Source: an uncultured Clostridia bacterium (GTDB lineage Bacteria; Bacillota; Clostridia; Christensenellales; UBA1242). From it: 6,578 bases of DNA. A program made the position numbers and the translations under genes. A model generated the notes under the pieces. That model did no database searches, was not told where the DNA came from, and was given only the letters and a program-made list of their open reading frames with translations. The stretch is from positions 1 to 6,578 of the forward strand of contig CAOJNR010000059.1 in the NCBI GenBank assembly GCA_948439925.1. The letters are read 5' to 3'. This document shows, in pieces, positions 5,865 to 6,578 of the stretch. The first letter of the stretch is position 1. Each line of letters starts with the position of its first letter.

Positions 5865-6470
5865 ATGATAAAAATAAAGCAAAATTGGTATCAACTTTTA
5901 AAAGAAGAATTTGAAAAGCCCTACTTCACCGCTCTGCAAGATTTTTTGGCTGAGGAATATTCGCGCTATGAAATATATCCAAAAGAAGAGAATATTTTTA
6001 ACGCACTAAATCATGTGCCTTTTGACAAAATCAAAGTTGTCATCATTGGTCAAGATCCATATCATGAACCTGGCCAAGCGCAAGGTTTATCTTTCAGTGT
6101 GCCAGAATCCATTGAAAACCCACCTTCACTTGTCAACATCAAAACTGAAATTGAAAGTGACCTTGGCATCAAGTGCCAAACATCTGGCGACTTAACACGC
6201 TGGGCAGACCAAGGAGTTTTACTTCTCAACACAGTGCTCACCGTTCGACGTGGACAAGCGAATTCACACAAAGATAAAGGTTGGGAAAAACTCACTCGAA
6301 AAATTATTGAATTGGCTGGTGCACGCAAAGAGCCATGCGTATTCTTGTTATGGGGAAGTTATGCGCAAAGTTTTGCCGAGCTTATTGGTTCTCAGCATCT
6401 CGTTTTGAAAGCGCCACATCCAAGTCCGCTTTCAGCTTATCGAGGCTTTTTTGGATGCAAACATTTCTAA
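5865..6470 (+). CDS. ung: Uracil-DNA glycosylase (family 1), C-terminus cut by a premature TAA
   Basis: It removes uracil from DNA by cleaving the N-glycosidic bond, starting base-excision repair in the cytoplasm. All catalytic motifs of family 1 are present: GQDPYH at 62-67 with the water-activating D64, F77 in GLSFSVP for stacking, NPPSL at 85-89, LLLNTVLTV at 119-127 with N122 for uracil recognition, LLWG at 161-164, and HPSPLSAYRGFFGCKHF at 185-201 with H185. The frame stops at TAA (6468-6470) after 201 residues, whereas family members usually run about 220-230 with a final helix and an 'IDW'-like end. That missing end is present in the same frame after the stop. The start ATG matches the usual N-terminus (xWxxLLKEEF) but has no Shine-Dalgarno site. 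The product may be active, unstable or a pseudogene; the catalytic residues are intact. Confidence 0.93.
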   Translation: MIKIKQNWYQLLKEEFEKPYFTALQDFLAEEYSRYEIYPKEENIFNALNHVPFDKIKVVIIGQDPYHEPGQAQGLSFSVPESIENPPSLVNIKTEIESDLGIKCQTSGDLTRWADQGVLLLNTVLTVRRGQANSHKDKGWEKLTRKIIELAGARKEPCVFLLWGSYAQSFAELIGSQHLVLKAPHPSPLSAYRGFFGCKHF

Positions 6471-6524
6471 AATTGCAACGAGTTTCTCATTGCTCTCAAC
6501 CAAACACGTAGTGACTGGTGTTGA
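6471..6524 (+). other. Remnant of the ung C-terminus beyond the premature stop
   Basis: In the same frame as ung, 17 sense codons follow the TAA and end at TGA (6522-6524). They read NCNEFLIALNQTRSDWC, matching the usual end of the enzyme (HFSxxNEFL...xxxxDW). If the TAA were TCA (Ser), the protein would be 219 residues, normal for the family. A single C-to-A change explains the stop. Confidence 0.75.
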
Positions 6525-6528
6525 TATC

Positions 6529-6549
6529 AGTGGTTTAAGCACTTTTTTT
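6529..6549 (+). terminator. Possible intrinsic terminator of ung
   Basis: A short stem AGTG/CACT (6529-6532 with 6540-6543) is followed by seven T (6543-6549). The stem is weak, but its place just after the ancestral ung stop at 6524 supports it. Confidence 0.45.
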
Positions 6550-6578
6550 CTTGAAAAATTTTTCTTATTACTATTAAA

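Noticed and set aside
6468..6470. Reassignment of TAA to an amino acid to explain the ung stop
   Set aside because: TAA is also the stop of the NifU-like and GGGtGRT genes at sensible places, so the code looks standard.

Overview
The window reads as chromosomal DNA of a low-GC Bacillota (Firmicutes), most likely an anaerobic clostridial lineage. The evidence is strong AGGAGG-type ribosome sites, sigma-A promoters, a T-box riboswitch, a NifU-like/GGGtGRT gene pair and AT-rich spacers. No genus can be named from the sequence alone. There is no tRNA, rRNA, CRISPR array, transposase or phage gene.

Layout, left to right. (1) Positions 1-104, minus strand, hold the first 34 codons of a gene that runs off the edge. 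It is preceded by a complete T-box leader (about 121-350) with a near-perfect promoter (357-385). (2) Positions 404-2047, minus strand, form a tight two-gene operon. A NifU/IscU-like Fe-S scaffold gene comes first, followed 3 nt later by a GGGtGRT-family gene. (3) Positions 2142-2181 form a terminator for the gene to its right. (4) Positions 2244-5615, minus strand, encode an exported protein of 1123 residues. It has a signal peptide, three Listeria-Bacteroides (Flg_new) type repeats, a LamG-like lectin domain that appears inserted in the third repeat, and a C-terminal GLUG/beta-helix-like repeat region. (5) Positions 5616-5864 are a divergent control region. (6) Positions 5865-6470, plus strand, encode a family-1 uracil-DNA glycosylase whose frame is stopped by TAA 18 codons before its apparent ancestral end. 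A probable terminator follows.

The most interesting signal is in the control region. The promoter of the exported protein has a run of ten G (minus strand) between its -35 (TTGACG) and -10 (TATAAT) boxes. The spacer is 20 nt instead of the optimal 17. Slippage in this run would move the spacer in and out of the active range, which is the architecture of known phase-variable surface-protein promoters such as Neisseria porA. The target, a large exported multidomain protein, is the usual kind of gene under such control. This is an inference from sequence, and homopolymer length needs raw-read confirmation.

Other points of interest are a T-box in front of a gene that does not look like an aminoacyl-tRNA synthetase, the nonsense codon in ung, the probable leaderless ung transcript, and the LamG-in-Flg_new insertion. 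The genes do not form one pathway. The Fe-S pair is a real operon, while the exported protein, ung and the T-box gene look like independent units.
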